From Ceratodon purpureus (Eukaryota > Streptophyta > Bryopsida > Pseudoditrichales > Ditrichaceae), in NCBI GenBank assembly GCA_014871385.1, contig CM026426.1, positions 2,057,852-2,121,851 on the forward strand: a stretch of 64,000 bases of DNA, written 5' to 3'. Below the pieces are notes generated by a model that did not search any database, had not been told where the DNA came from, and saw nothing but the letters and a program-made list of their open reading frames with translations. Positions 1 through 12,255 of the stretch are shown in pieces. Position numbers and translations under genes: made by a program. How positions within the stretch are numbered: the stretch's first letter is position 1; each line of letters begins with the position of its first letter.

Positions 1-609
1 AGCACGACCTGCTTCTAGACCCTGAGAGTGCCGTAGTGCCAACTCCGGATGTCTTCTCTTAAACCACTTCACCCATCCTTGACCCGGGATTCCATTTGTG
101 AATGGAGTGCTACGAAACTGCGTAATTTCCGCAACCCTGAGGCGGCACTGCGTTATGGTCACAGGGTGCCCTATGACCTGCATTCTCAAAATCCAATCCA
201 CCAACAGGCCCTCTTCGCTTGCAGAGAGTACCCCCGGCCTTCCACGGTGTTTTCCGATTGATCGTCCCATCAGATGATCCCGGAGGCTTGAAGCTGGGAT
301 CCTGTGCACACGAGCAGCTGCACGTATTGGGGTACCGTTGTCGATGTCTGCAATTGCTGCCCATAAAGACTCTGCAGTCCAATTGCCGTTCCTCAACATC
401 CTGTCTGTTCTGGCCGCTCCTCTGCCTTCAGACTGTTGAGCGGGATCACGTCTCTGCGACTGCCCGCCTTGCCAATGCTCACCTCCCCCATCCCTTGACG
501 ACTGAACCCCTACTGGATGCTGTTGATGCTGAGGCCCGGGCGCATTGACATAGCTAGCACTGGAGATCCGTCGAAACGCTGACACGCCCGCCTGCAGCCC
601 CTGAGACAT
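1..609 (-). CDS. CENPB/pogo-type HTH DNA-binding protein, partial
   Basis: The minus-strand frame is open from an ATG at 609-607 to the window edge (203 codons, C-terminus missing). After a Gln/Gly-rich leader of about 65 residues comes a psq-type helix-turn-helix (IRAAARVHRIPASSLRDHL, roughly residues 90-108). A CENPB-type second HTH follows, ending GQGWVKWFKRRHPELALR near residue 195. This paired arrangement is the DNA-binding half of pogo/Tigger/Jerky transposases and of domesticated CENP-B-like proteins, so DNA binding in the nucleus is expected. A DDE endonuclease domain would lie beyond position 1 and cannot be seen. No break is visible in this part. An in-frame TGA lies 5' of the ATG, which supports this start unless there is an upstream intron. 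It could be an active transposase, a relic or a host gene. Confidence 0.8.
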   Translation of the reverse strand, partial: MSQGLQAGVSAFRRISSASYVNAPGPQHQQHPVGVQSSRDGGGEHWQGGQSQRRDPAQQSEGRGAARTDRMLRNGNWTAESLWAAIADIDNGTPIRAAARVHRIPASSLRDHLMGRSIGKHRGRPGVLSASEEGLLVDWILRMQVIGHPVTITQCRLRVAEITQFRSTPFTNGIPGQGWVKWFKRRHPELALRHSQGLEAGRA

Positions 610-2039
610 CCAAAAACAAACCAAAGTCAGTCCATATAAACGTGTTTGCAGCTTAGCATATAAATTTGCAAGTCAAATCCTTGTCTCAGGGCCAGCAAGT
701 TTGCAACAAAGCGTTGCCGGCGAATGCAAGTCTGACTACATGAGCTGGTCGGTAAAGTCTTTGTTCTACTTCCACTCGGTGAGCTTCGACATGTGAATGC
801 ATAAACCAATCTTATGACTAAATCGTTGGTAACAAGGCTAAAGTTATAATTACCATTGTCTTGATAAGATGAGAGACATTCAAATTCACAAACTTCTCAC
901 ACAACGGCCTGTCTATGTAAATAGTAATTGTGGGGCATTTGACTGGAATCTGGTCGGTGATGTTTAGATATCCAAACTCTACTTCCTTGTAAGTGGACTG
1001 TTCAATGGAAGTCTACGTAACTAACATACAAGAACCTCCTTTTCGAATCACAGAAACTCTCTTCATACCAATAGTGACCTTGTTCTTGCAAACGGTCGAT
1101 GTTCTAATCAAATGGTTCGCATTCAATGTACTGGCACTGCAACGATCACAATCTCTACAAGCTGTTCACATATCTACGCCCTAGACAAACCTTACCTTGA
1201 GATAACAAGCACACTTTCACAAAAACTGTTTCTCAAAAGAAACAAAAATCCATCGGACTAGTCTACTAAATTAACAAACGGATCAGAAGCGGCAACCTGC
1301 TGTTGAAGCCTGGTTTAGTTTAATTTAGTTTTATAATTTAGTTTAATAGACTATATATGTATGAAGATTATGTATTCCTACTTACAATCCTAAAAAGTAA
1401 ATTCAAAGAAGTAAAAATTGAAAAAAAGAAACTGAACTGCTTCAGACCCCAAGAAGATGGACTGGGGTGCCCAAGCACATGGACTGGGACCCCAGGCCCT
1501 TGGACTGGGGACCCCCAGCCCTTGGACTGGGGTTGTTACTCTAAAAAACTTGAACTCACATACAATGATTGAAAACAAGAGGTTTGGAATTTAGTTTAAT
1601 AGGCTATATATGTATGAAGATTATGTATTCCTACTTACAATCCTAAAAGAACACTCTTTATGAGCATCTGAAACTTTAGGTGGAGGCCCTCGATAAGATT
1701 TGTACAAGTATCAGCAGTTATCGGCAAGTTCAAAAAAATAGCACCGAAACCTCCTCTCTGTTCTGGTCAATTTCCGTGTACACGTCCAAGAAACCAATAC
1801 ACCAAAATCCGCAATCCAGAACTCATGAAATTGTAACTACGACGGACACAATTGTAACTACGACGCCATAAAACCAATAACCTGAGTGACTGACGTTACT
1901 AGTCTCATATATCAACCACATCAAGACTCCAATACACAAACTCCCTCAATGAAACATAAGCTTCACACACCAAATAAATCAACTGGCCAGACAGCACACC
2001 CGGGAGAAATCATGACTTAACCAAAATACAATCTACCAG
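610..2039. other. Stretch without a recognisable gene
   Basis: Only short chance reading frames are present. The segment contains one local duplication and a short GC-rich tandem repeat, listed separately. Part of it, next to 609, may be promoter or 5' leader of the CENPB-type gene. Confidence 0.5.
1336..1649. repeat. 61-bp direct duplication flanking a GGACTGGG tandem repeat
   Basis: A 61-bp AT-rich segment (1336-1396, beginning ATTTAGTTTAATAG) recurs at 1589-1649 with almost no change. Between the copies, about 1455-1540, a GC-rich unit of roughly 25-27 bp built on TGGACTGGGG/CCCCAG is repeated three to four times. The arrangement looks like a local tandem duplication around a minisatellite. 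No coding role is seen. Confidence 0.8.
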
Positions 2040-2516
2040 TCACCCACAGGCATTGACTGCAATTCTACAGCTTGAAATTTGAAAATAAATCATCAATTCA
2101 TGAAAAAAAACTCGCATTATGCACCGGACAATAACACTGCTCACCTGATCACTCCCGAAGCTCAGTCGATCACTCCCGAAGCTCAGTTGATCACTCCCGA
2201 AGTTCATTCCTTCACTGCGACCAGCAGGCAAGTTTACGTCACTGTCACTTCGACTGTCGATGCCCACCTCCTCACCAGCTCCGTCATGGTCATCCTCCGA
2301 ACAGCCCAAGTCCTCCACGATTAGCTCATGCTGATCTGATTCGTCCTCCGTGAATTGCATCCAACTAGCCGTAGGTCTCCAAAATGTCGCCATTGAAGCA
2401 GAATCCAAACGTACTCGATCTAGGCTAGTGCAGCAAGTTCCCGGCCACACAGATGCATTCCATCGTTGCCAGAAACCGCCCTTTAATCTCACAAAACCGC
2501 CTACTATCATCGGCAA
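2040..2516 (-). CDS. Unrecognised acidic open reading frame
   Basis: This minus-strand frame of 158 codons has no ATG at its head (it opens with TTG), so it may be an internal exon or a gene remnant. The first 60 residues contain Trp-rich stretches (VWPGT, FWRPTASWMQF). An Asp/Glu-rich segment follows (about residues 65-95), then three copies of a short FGSDQLS-like repeat encoded by the 18-bp repeats at 2148-2206. I recognise no domain. It may be the C-terminal part of a transposon protein, or chance. The high coding density and acidic composition are the only support. Confidence 0.25.
   Translation of the reverse strand: MPMIVGGFVRLKGGFWQRWNASVWPGTCCTSLDRVRLDSASMATFWRPTASWMQFTEDESDQHELIVEDLGCSEDDHDGAGEEVGIDSRSDSDVNLPAGRSEGMNFGSDQLSFGSDRLSFGSDQVSSVIVRCIMRVFFHELMIYFQISSCRIAVNACG
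2148..2206. repeat. 18-bp tandem repeat (GATCACTCCCGAAGCTCA)
   Basis: Three near-identical 18-19-bp units built on GATCACTCCCGAAG lie head to tail. They fall inside the acidic minus-strand frame and encode its repeated FGSDQLS-like residues. Confidence 0.8.
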
Positions 2517-4439
2517 TGCTATTCACGTCACAAGCATTGTCCACTCCAATTCCTCTCACGATGTGCACTTATGAGCACACAATTTCGCATCCTAGATTGG
2601 CAAAACCGTCATGCATTGGAAGCTTTACCACTTTGAGCCTGCTGAAATAGCCCCCACCATGACTGTAATTTGGTGTGCTGTAGTGGTTCTACACACGTCC
2701 TGTGCACTTGGAAATCATGTGGCCTGAGTTTGCGAAAATCGTGCACATGTTGCCGTCACTGCAACTCTGTTTTTGGAAAAAGCGTTCCCTGTGTGTTCTC
2801 TTCCCGTGCTTCTTCACGTTCCAGGCGGGTTTGGGTCGTCTGCCGCATGGGATTCATGCCCGGACATGGGCACGGCTTTGAGAGACGCACGGTTTTAGCA
2901 CCGTGTACCTTACAAATTATGGATCATGTGCTTCCACTTCCATTCCCATTGTAATATACTTTTGATGTGTCAATGTTTCTCTCTTTGTAATTCTTTCTCT
3001 AAGCATATCACCTGGAAGTGACTATTCCACTCTGCAATTGGATTTTGGCAATCAACCTTCCAATTACGCTATGTAGCATCTCCAATCTTCATATTTTTAC
3101 TTCTCTTGTAAATACACGTGTCGGGAGAGCATGTTTCCTTGTATTTCCATAATATTTTTCTTCTTATTGCCGGTTTATGGCAGTGAGTATTTTTTCTTCC
3201 AATTTATCCAAAGCAAGCCGTTGTCTGCATCCTCTGCCTTGTAGTTCATGTTCCGGAGAAATGGAATTGTATGTTGTTACTAACAATCGGCCTTTTAGAC
3301 CTTGTTTCAAAAAATTACAACAATCAAACCTTGGTCGTCCGACAGGTACAGTTTTATACCATATCTTTATGTTTTAATGCGTCTTTAACCAAATTTCGTA
3401 TAGAAACTTATTAATAGGGTTTTCATTGGGTACCGTTATCTCCAGTTGTTATTTGTGAGTGAAGGAGAAATTTCATAAAGGATTTTGTGTACTGAAATAG
3501 AATTCATCTCATTGTATGCTTGAATACATGGTATACTTAATCATCAACACCAAGGGCAATCTCTAAGTGTAAGTAATTGAAGAACAACATGTGCAATCAA
3601 AACTCTCTAGGACATTGTTTCTAATTCAATATCTCTCACATGAAATGCCACAAAGTGTAATTGTTCTCCTCAACAACATATACGACTAGATCTGCATGAT
3701 AAGTCAATCTTCCAAACTAAGTCTTATTGTCATATTCCCATCCGCGCTTTGAACACATGTAAGTTACAAAAACACAAGTTATTTGAGCAAAAAATTGCAA
3801 TTTGACATCTACTTTTAAATTATAATCATTGTTTTTGCGATAACGTTAATTTCAACTTTCAGTCCTTAAATAGTGTGTCTAAAAGTACAAATGGTCAATC
3901 ACTCTCAAGTTTTGTAGATATTGTATTTTGCAATTGTTACATTCTCTGACGAAGTGCAAAATACTCGCCAAAAGTCCATTATTTCTTGTCATTTACTGAT
4001 TGCCAATATTAGTAGCATTTGTAGAATTAATAGATATCCGTGTCTCTTATCTATAATGCCAAATAGGCTACCGCTTTTAGACATACGTAGAATCTGTGTC
4101 AAGGACAACAGAATTTGGTTGCGAGATTAAGAGCGTGAATTCTAATATAGTTTCTCTAGAATCCCTTGTCCGTGTACACTCCACCATGGTAATTGACTAT
4201 CATACGGATTAGTAGAAGTGGAGAAACACCTGTTGAGGAATGGACGCGCTCAAGAGTGTAGGACCTAGAAAGGACCATCCAAATCTAATTTGTCCGATGT
4301 ATAGTAGAAAGCGGATTACTCTGCCCGATTATTGTCTCATTCAAAAAGTAATCAGGACCGAGACATTGGACTACAAATGTGTAGTTAAATACAAGACATG
4401 TACCAAGAAGTGCGTACATTCACAGACAGAGAGGAAGAA
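2517..4439. other. No gene seen
   Basis: AT-rich sequence with only short unsupported frames on either strand. No repeat, RNA gene or transposon terminus was recognised. Its right end may hold the unrecognised 5' part of the CACTA element that begins to be readable at about 4440. Confidence 0.5.
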
Positions 4440-6008
4440 CTGAACGATATTGCTAAGTAGGTAATGGAAACAGTAGACAACATCATTGGAGTAAATTGAT
4501 ACAAAGATGGTGCTCTAGGAATAGATTGGAATGAAATACCATGTTTTCCAGATGGTGATCCATGCAAAAGTCAAGCAGAAGCACATGATGACGCCTAGGA
4601 CATAGTACTTGGAAAGATGAAGATCACAGACAAAGTCAAGAGACAGAAATGGAGCCAAAACCATTCACAACAAGAGGAAGCTGGGAATGCCAAAGAAGCA
4701 AACATACGCAATGGTGGTTCCAAGGTTTGAGCTCAAGATCAAGTATTGATGGATGATGATCGAGTTGCAATAGAAGAGGATAGAATTCACGACTTAAAGG
4801 CATTAGAACACGCAATGTGCATGCTTTACTCTAGTGCAAAGCATACCAAAATTGCAGCCACGTCATGATCGAGAACTTGGTCGCCACTCACCCTAGCATC
4901 ACCAAAAAAGTAGCTTGTGACATGTTGGCTACTTTTAAGTGCCTCCTCCTAGTAAATAATTGCATACCTTTCTCCATGTATCAAGCGAAGACACTCACGC
5001 GGCATCTAGGATTGGACTTCCGGATTATCAAAGGCTGCCCAAGTGACTGCATTTTATTTGATAAAGATGGTACAAGGAACCTACATCATTGTCCAATTTG
5101 CGGTCCACCTAGGTATAAGGGCATGTTGCATAAGACAACGCCTCCGAAATTGCTTTGATATTTCCCAATTATTCATAGGTTACAATGGCTTTACAAAATT
5201 ATAGTATTGTCTAGGCTAATGCGTTGGTATAGTGAGAACCAAAGCTATGATGGCAAAGTTTGATTTCTTGCAAATTTGATAGCATAGAAACGTCTAGATA
5301 CAATGGATCCTAAATCATGTAACAAAAAGGGTTTTGAATCAGTGGTGCACGATGTAACAAAAAGGGTTTTGACATGTGCACGAGTCTCTAGTGATGGAAT
5401 CTGTCTATTTAAGCTTTATAAGTCCGCTTGGTCCGCGTGGCCAATGCTAGTAATTTTTTTCTGAATTTACCTCCCTAGCTCATAACAATTTCTTTTCCAC
5501 TATACTTACTTTATTGATTCTTGGAAGATCTCAAGTTCCATGGAAATATTTTGTCCTGGCTACTAGTAGATGAATTGGAGGTATTATGGAATGGGGTGCT
5601 TGCTTTTGATGTTTTGGTTGTTGATGGAAATCATTATTTTCTTTTACAAGCGGTTGTGCTCTATACGGCTCACGACTTTCCAGGATATTGTACAGTGTCC
5701 GAGGCATCACATCAAGGCTATGCACCTTGACCTTTGTTTGCGGATCAAATAAAGGGCAAATACGCTTATGAGTATAGGAAAATCACCTACTAAGATGTGC
5801 GACGTTGGATGAAACCAAAACACCCTATCTGGTCTCTACAATACAACAAGATGTTTGATGGAAAATTCGAGAAGAGATTGGCGCCCATTCCAAAGACTCC
5901 TTCACAGCAAAGAGAGGCTTAAAAGCTTTACCAAGCCTACCTCGCAAGACCAAAGCATTGCCTTATAGCATCGACAGCAAGCAGTGCCATGAGGACCAGT
6001 ATCAATGT

Positions 6009-6402
6009 AAGGTGGAACCACCTATTGGCGAACAGCATCCCATAACCGAACCCTATAAATGGCAGCATTCACAAGCAATGCATCACCTATTTCTGAACAA
6101 GCAAGATTCCATTTCTAAAACAAATCCAACACAAGGCACTCATTGATTGGCACAAGTCACCAAAAGGTGAGTTGTCTTTGTGCACGCTTTTAGAAGGGGT
6201 CTATGTACACATATAGGTGTCTAGTCATACAAAACTCTGAAAATTCATAACTTATTCATATAGAATGAGAAAAATATAATTTCACTTCCATTCTCATATC
6301 CTAGTATTTGCTGATCTGTGGAAAAAAAATTCACATCATGCACAGCTTTGCATCAAGGATATTTCCTTAAGTGTTCGGAAATAGGTGGTTCCACCTTAGA
6401 TT
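6009..6402. repeat. Short inverted repeat inside the CACTA relic
   Basis: About 28 bp around 6009-6036 (TAAGGTGGAACCACCTATT) reappears inverted at about 6371-6402, and a shorter related piece (CACCTATTTCTGAACA) lies near 6085-6100. The segment falls in the unreadable gap of the transposase and may be a small foldback insertion. Confidence 0.55.
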
Positions 6403-7136
6403 GCACTTCCCCATTTGGAGGATAGAAGGTAGACATGGGCAAAGCTGAGGCTTCAACAAATTGGAGACGTTGAAGAGGTATGATTGTATTAGTGTCATTG
6501 TCTACATCATCTTTGTGTAGGAAACAACAAGTTCTAGAAATTAGGTGTTGATTGAATTGGAGAAGATTACTTCCTCCCAATCCTTCGAATGTGCATGGAA
6601 TCAAAAGAGGAAGTATTTTTTTTAAATTACTTTATTGGGAAGTAAGTGTCCACTGATAACCCATCCTCTTCTAACTTGGAATTGTAAATACCATGTTTAT
6701 AATTATGCATCAATAATATGTTTGAATTTATACTCATTGCGATTTATATTTGAAAAAATTGCAAGAACGGTCTAAGTTAGTATTGTTCATATGTGTTTTT
6801 CAGCATTTGGAGATTTGTGATTCTCTAGATATTATGCACTGTGAAAAAAACTTTACCAAAAACTTACTGAAGACCATATGTGATTTTTAAAGGAAAGTAT
6901 AGTGTGAAGGTGCAAAGGGACATGCAAAGGAAAGCATACGACCGCACCTCTGGATGGTTAAGGATACAAAAAATGCGTCGACAATGTTCAAGCCAAGAGC
7001 AAATTATGTGTTGACACCTCAAGAGTTCAACACCTCCTGCTGCAAACTAAAAAATTTGAGAGTACCCTCTAGTTATTGTTCCGAGGTAGGTCCACATTAG
7101 AAACAAAACATTTAGTGCTTTCGAATCCCATGACTA

Positions 7137-7145
7137 CCATATTCA
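7137..7145. repeat. 9-bp target-site duplication, left copy, MULE A
   Basis: CCATATTCA immediately precedes the left terminus of MULE A. The identical 9-mer follows the right terminus at 27310-27318. Nine bp is the standard Mutator-superfamily duplication length. Confidence 0.9.
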
Positions 7146-7188
7146 GCGTCGCACTAAGGACCCCCCCTTGAACTCCCCAATTTCGAAA
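7146..7188 (+). repeat. Left terminal inverted repeat of MULE A
   Basis: The terminus pairs with the inverted right end. Both have 15 diverged bases, then ACCCCCCC at the same distance from the end, then AACTCCC(C)AATTT and CGAAA. Just inside, each end has a GC-rich hairpin (here GCCGCC..GGCGGC). Similarity fades further in. Confidence 0.75.
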
Positions 7189-7815
7189 CCATGGGCAGGG
7201 TATTGCCGCCCGCAAAAAGGCGGCGTCGTGGTCCCCGCCTCCAATCCAGGGTCCACCCTGTCCCAACCAAGGCAACCCGCAATAGCTCCAGCCTGTCTAT
7301 TCTAGCTCGTTCTGTAGTAGCGATGGATGACGTCCATTTGGAGAGGATGAACATTTGTCGCCCTTGTACTGCAATACCTGTGTCCGTCGAACTAATCCTG
7401 TTCTGCCTAAAATTTCGGATCTTAGAATTCAAAATACAGTTCAACAGAAGAGGTTATTCCGGAAATAGACCCTACAGAGCAAAAGGGACGCTGCCGTTTT
7501 GTCGTGCTGTATTGGGCCTGCAGTTATTGGTAGTTGTGCTTGCAGTAGGACGGCTATAGGGTGTAGGTGTAGTGTTTAGGGTCAGTCATTGCGGTTTAGG
7601 GTTAGAGCCGCATCTTCAAGACGTCCTGCATAAAGGGCCTTAGGGATTCTGTACTGCAGTATTGCTAATATCTCTGGACTTAGGGAATTTGTGTTGTTGA
7701 ATTGTCGTCTGCTTTAATGCTACCTCCTTAGTTTGCTCATTATCTGGTATTGCGTATGTACTGTATTACATGGTTAGGAAGGTTTAGGGTTTTGGGAAAT
7801 GGTTGGACTGGTTGA

Positions 7816-10800
7816 TCCTTGCACTGGGACTCTGATTGCATTATATTTCCCAGTCAGCAACATGGATGGAAGCAAAGTGTTGTCCCTGGTTGTGATTTTG
7901 GGGCAGCTTTTATTGACCTATCCAGTGATAATGTCACTGATCTCAATAGAGATTCTTTTAGGGTTGGTTCTTTGGAGGTTCCTGTGAATCCCTCACGTCA
8001 TTTCGCATTGCCCACAGTCCAACCTACTTATGTCGATCTCTCTGCTAGTGACAATGATAGTAGTGGACTAAGTCCAAAGGGTGTAGATAGTGGAACTCCC
8101 TTTGAATGGTTTGCGGACGAATTCAGGGGAATTCCAAATTGTGTCTTACAAGAATTGTCTGGAGCTCATACATTCATAGTGAAGGAACATTGTCCTTCTA
8201 ACCATGAGACGCAGACACCAGACAGAAGCAAGAAGGACCAGCCCGCGAAGACAGAAGCTGCTCCCACAACGAAGACAGAAGCTGCTCCCAAGACCAAGAC
8301 GGAAGCTGCTCCCACGACCAAGACAGAAGTTGCGCCCACGACCAAGACAGAATCTGTTCCTATAACACGTGGTCCACGTGGTCCATATCGACGTGCCAAT
8401 GGAGGACCTCGGGGGAAATATGTACGTCGTGGAAGGCCAACGGCAGCACCAATTACGCTTCTTGATGACTGGGACACTGAAGAATTCCCTTATGAAGGAC
8501 CAGAGCGAGAACGCGAGCTTCTGAAGAAGCTAAGGGACATGAAGCAGACTCCACCACCGGGGCCATTCTGTAAGGAAGATGTAGCATGGATTCCGATTCG
8601 AACCCAGAGTGCAGGACAATACTTTCTTCACAAAGTAGCAGTCATTCCTTGGAGCAGGCTGGACGATTTCAGAAACGGCGAAGGCATGGACAAGATGTTC
8701 CCCTGCAGGTTCACAAAAGAGACCCTGAAGAAGAGACCGCTAGGCTCTCTCAAAACTCCTCGGGCAAACAGTGCCTCCAAGGTCATAAAGTGAGTTTTGC
8801 TGAACATGTTGTTTAGGGCATTCTGTTTGTCATTGCAACTGTTCATTGTATATCAAATCTTGTACTGCTTGCAATGCATGAGCTAATTACCGTGTCACTG
8901 GGCTTTTACGTTGGCAGATTCAGCTGCAACTTTGGTCCTGCTGATCACTCCCACATCTACGTAAAAGACCTCAAAGGTCTTCTAATGGCGGAACAACTGA
9001 AGAGGCAGAAGAGAATCGCCACTGTTCTACAGAAGAAGCGGCGAGGGAAGAAGCCGCAAGCAGATTACGATAAGATGTCAACGGAAAGGAAGATAGGCCA
9101 GCAAAAGCAGCGAATGTCGCAGAAGGAAGCTGGGACGTCCATGAAGAAAGGGTGCCAGAGGCACTTCCTAGCCAAGCAGAACTACATGGATAACTCTTTG
9201 TGTCAGCTGGTATACAAGATATCCGAGCATGTGAACAGCAATGGGGACCAATGCCATGGCCTAGCTATTCCTGGTTGCAAACATTCGATGGGAACTTCAC
9301 TGTCTGATTCGAAGAAAAAGGAACTCACCGCCATGTTGGACTGTGGGTTAACACCTACCCAAGTCATGATCCAACACAAGGCGCATGTCATGGAGTTGGC
9401 GCTTGCAAATGCGCCTGTCGGACGTGATACGTTTGTGTTGCCTCATGATGTGAGAAACTTGGCTAACAAACGTGCTGGAGATCTGTGGATGAAGCACAAA
9501 AACGAGATTGTCAGTTTAAGGATGTAGAAGGATGAGAACATCAAGCGCGTATTCTTCTATCAAGAACACAGTTTGATGGACATGAACCAAACAGAGCAGC
9601 AGAACAACCCATTTGGACTTGGATTCCAGACAGAATGGCAGTTTCAGATGATGCTGAAGTTTGGACACGGAGGGGCTCTTGCCATAGACGCCACCTTTGG
9701 AACCAGCCATTCTAGGGTGAGTTACCTCTGTAACTTTGAATATGCATCCATAAATGTTGCAAACTCTTTTCCTAGGTTTAGGGCAGCATCCATGTCTTAC
9801 AGAGCTCCAGTCCATGTCTTGCAGTATTCAAAGTTTGTTCTGTTACGTCATGGTGGCATTCCTAGTCTTTGAACATGTCCCAACACAACCGTTTCAATCT
9901 ACCTGACTGTTTTGTCTTCTCTTTATTGGTAGTATCCTCTCTACACGTTAATGGTCTTTGATGAGTGGCGAAGTGGAATACCTGTGGCGTATTTTTTCAC
10001 TTCATCTGCAAAGGAAGAGCACTTGAAGCCAATTCTGCAGGCGTTGAAGGAGAAGCTGAAGAAGGCAAAGCCCGACTGGGAGCCTTCTTCCATCATTACA
10101 GACAATGCACAAGCTGAAATAAACGTTTTAGAGTAAGTTCTTGCGAATTTCACAAATGTATTATGCGTCATTCATGTAACACAATGTTGGTGGTGTTTAT
10201 GCTTCTTCTAATGTTATATCTTTGCTGTCTTGCAGAAAGTTATGGCCAAAGTCAAAGATCCTCCTCTGCTTTTGGCATGTGAAGAAAGCGTGGGCCGAGA
10301 ATGCCAGGACAAAAATATCTCGCATAGAAGACAGGGCAAAGACATTGAAAGAAGTGGGGGACGTGATGTACGGAAAGGGTTATGTTCACGGCATGGATCC
10401 TGTGGAGACGGCAGGTCTGGAGCTAGACAAAATCAGAGCCAGACGTCCTTCTGCTGAGCGTTTTATGAAGTATATAGACAAACACTGGAGGAAGAAGATT
10501 GGTATGTGGTGTATTGCAAATCGCAATATTCCGCATGTAGGACAGAACACTAATGCGGCAATTGAGTCATTCCATGCTAATCTTAAGCGGATCTTGTACC
10601 TTGAGAAACAGCGATTTATGGGGCGGAGGATGGACTGGACAGCAGATGACATGCAGCGCGTGGTAACAGCACACTACTGGTACTTCAAGGCGTTGAAGGA
10701 GTACGGATTTATTCGTAATAGAAAACAAGAGATTCTTATTTGTAGTGCAATCTTGGCAGCACAGGAGATCCCGGATGATTATGTGCATTTCAATACAGAG

Positions 10801-11461
10801 GGCAAAGATATCGCGTTGGTTGTATCAATTAACAATTATCCCCAGGTGTGGACGGTATATGGGCCTGATTCTGAATGGGCCCAGTGTGATTGCTTCCTAG
10901 GGGAGCAGAGCACAATGTGTAAGCACGTGATGAAGTGTTTTCCAGATGAAGCATCCCTACATTGAACCAGGCCTGATTCTCCGAGAGGCTGGAACAAGGC
11001 ACGGTGTTGAGAGGACAATTCCTCTATCCCAATGCTTTGAATCCATGCCTAGGGAGGAAGACGATTCAGAGGATTCTTCATGGACGAGTGATAGTAATTG
11101 TGCTTCATCGGTGGTCTTGCCATGCGATGGTACTACGAAGAATCCGATTATACTTGGAAATGAAGAAACAAAAAAAGAATTTCCAATTCAATTTCAGGGA
11201 CCTATAACTCAAGATAGCCCTGAGGTGGTCTTCAAGGAGTTACTATGCACTGCAAAGACTCACAGTGAAATCCATCTTCACTTAGTGGCAGATTTGAAGC
11301 ACATCAGGGGTAAGTATCGAAAAATGATAGCTCAGGGGGTGGTCCGCCCAGACCTAAATGATACCCCCCGATCCTTTCCTCTCCGGGAGGGCGATTGGTC
11401 TTTTAAGCGCAAGCCAGGTCGGCTGGAGACCTCCAAGGCAAGAAAACGGTGCAAGACATAG
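7816..11461 (+). pseudogene. MULE A transposase (MURA-like, DDE plus SWIM finger)
   Basis: Supported exons are to 8789, 8918-9716, 9933-10132 and 10236-11461, all with GT-AG ends. The first carries RGPRGPYRRANGGPRG-type AT-hook sequence and a Lys/Thr/Glu repeat. The second has a basic Cys-containing region (KKGCQRHF) and ends with the first catalytic Asp (AIDATFG). The 200-nt exon 3 supplies the second Asp (IITDNAQAEIN). Exon 4 has CFWHVKKAW, the Glu region NAAIESFHANL and a SWIM finger (CDC..CKH). The protein would cut and paste the element in the nucleus. There is an in-frame TAG at 9525-9527 and a one-base frameshift near 10944, just after the SWIM finger. The start codon is uncertain because the frame has no upstream ATG, so a 5' exon nearer the TIR is likely; a telo-box (TTAGGGTTT) lies at about 7786. 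Its homologue in MULE D shares all four downstream exon boundaries. Confidence 0.9.
8248..8362 (+). repeat. Coding 30-bp tandem repeat in MULE A transposase
   Basis: About four to five units encode KTEAAPTT-like decapeptides in the linker before the AT-hook-like Arg/Gly/Pro region. This is probably a flexible, fast-evolving spacer. Confidence 0.85.
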
Positions 11462-11865
11462 TAATATACATCTAGAAGTATGTAGTGCATCTGGTTGCAC
11501 AGTTATTTGATACTAGGATAATGCATTGCAAATTTAAAATAAATTGCAATATAGGTGGAAGAATGAAACACATTAGTTTGCAAGAGTAAGGTTGGTTGGT
11601 TGGCATGGTGGAAGCCTATATTTGTTGACCTACGGTGTAGGTAGCCTTCCTGTGCATTCAAGATTAAAATGTTTGTTATCTGCACTTGTATTGTCACTGA
11701 TTTCATGAAATATATACGCATTCTGCAAAACAAGAAATCCGATATTGAAAAGGTTCATATTTTATTACTTGTCTCTATGAAAAGAATAGAAGGTATTTTC
11801 AAACAAGGGACTGTAATACACGTACTACAACGATTATAGGAATCTCTCTTAACTTCTAGGATACA
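11462..11865. other. Convergent 3' region of MULE A
   Basis: An AT-rich spacer separates the tail-to-tail ends of the transposase (+) and the 129-aa protein gene (-). It should hold both polyadenylation regions (AATAAA-like strings are present). No further gene is seen. Confidence 0.5.
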
Positions 11866-12255
11866 TCAACAGTTGTGAGTACATGATACCATGGAAGGGC
11901 AGCCACATACAATGCTCCTGGTCTCACGTACTGGTTTCTTCCACCTAGAGTGTCCTTTCAAAAGGGACACGTAACTACTGCTAGGTTTTACTCCCTTAAA
12001 CTGTTCAGTTTTTGGAAAGAGAACGACCTTCTTGGCTTCTGAAGCTTTGGAATGGACACCTACAGACACTGCCCTTTTTCGCTTCAAAAGGGGGGGCCCG
12101 GATGACAAGGCTTGAAGACGTCCTCCATGATCGAGCCCGCGCATAACAGTACGAAGGGAAGACGGTACTCCTTCTGATGTTTTTGGCGCTGGTGCCTGCA
12201 CCACATCAGCCATGGTTGCTAAGAACTCCAGTACCTCTGCCTCCAGTCTTTGCAT
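11866..12255 (-). CDS. 129-aa conserved MULE accessory protein (copy in A)
   Basis: This is an intronless frame. I chose the ATG at 12255, although the frame is open further upstream, because the homologue in MULE D begins at the same residue. Both are exactly 129 codons plus stop. The N-terminus is an amphipathic helix (LEAEVLEFLATMADVV), then a variable Ser/Pro stretch. A conserved C-terminal half follows: LLKRKR (possible nuclear signal), KKVVLFP, EQFKGV, YVSLLKGHSRWKK and a terminal Cys/His cluster, CGC..VSCTH, which may bind metal. I recognise no database family. It lies tail-to-tail with the transposase and on the strand of the Ulp1 genes, like mudrB-type helpers. Unlike its neighbours in A it has no stop or frameshift. 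The role is unknown; a helper in integration or DNA binding is a guess. Confidence 0.85.
   Translation of the reverse strand: MQRLEAEVLEFLATMADVVQAPAPKTSEGVPSSLRTVMRGLDHGGRLQALSSGPPLLKRKRAVSVGVHSKASEAKKVVLFPKTEQFKGVKPSSSYVSLLKGHSRWKKPVRETRSIVCGCPSMVSCTHNC

Larger units (their letters stand above)
4440..7145 (+). pseudogene. CACTA (En/Spm) TNP2 transposase, 5' half, decayed
   Basis: Translated plus-strand segments match the Transposase_21/TNP2 layout in order. First comes an acidic leader ending LKALEHAMCMLYSSAKHTK (about 4752-4855). After a frame change near 4860 follow NNCIPFSMYQAK, a CPSDCILF..CPICGPPRYKG zinc-ribbon-like segment and YFPIIHRLQWLY (4865-5210). Next are LVDELEVLWNGV, a HDFPGY motif and DVRRWMKPKHPIWSL..MFDGKFEKR (5521-5925, one frame with stops at 5728 and about 5812). 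About 6.0-6.9 kb is not readable. The frame resumes at about 6905 (APR-like ANYVLTPQEF, then SHDYHI) and is cut at 7145 by MULE A. Catalysis would be DDE-type cut-and-paste transposition. Several stops and frameshifts make this a relic. Its 3' half is at 27310-28920. Confidence 0.85.
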
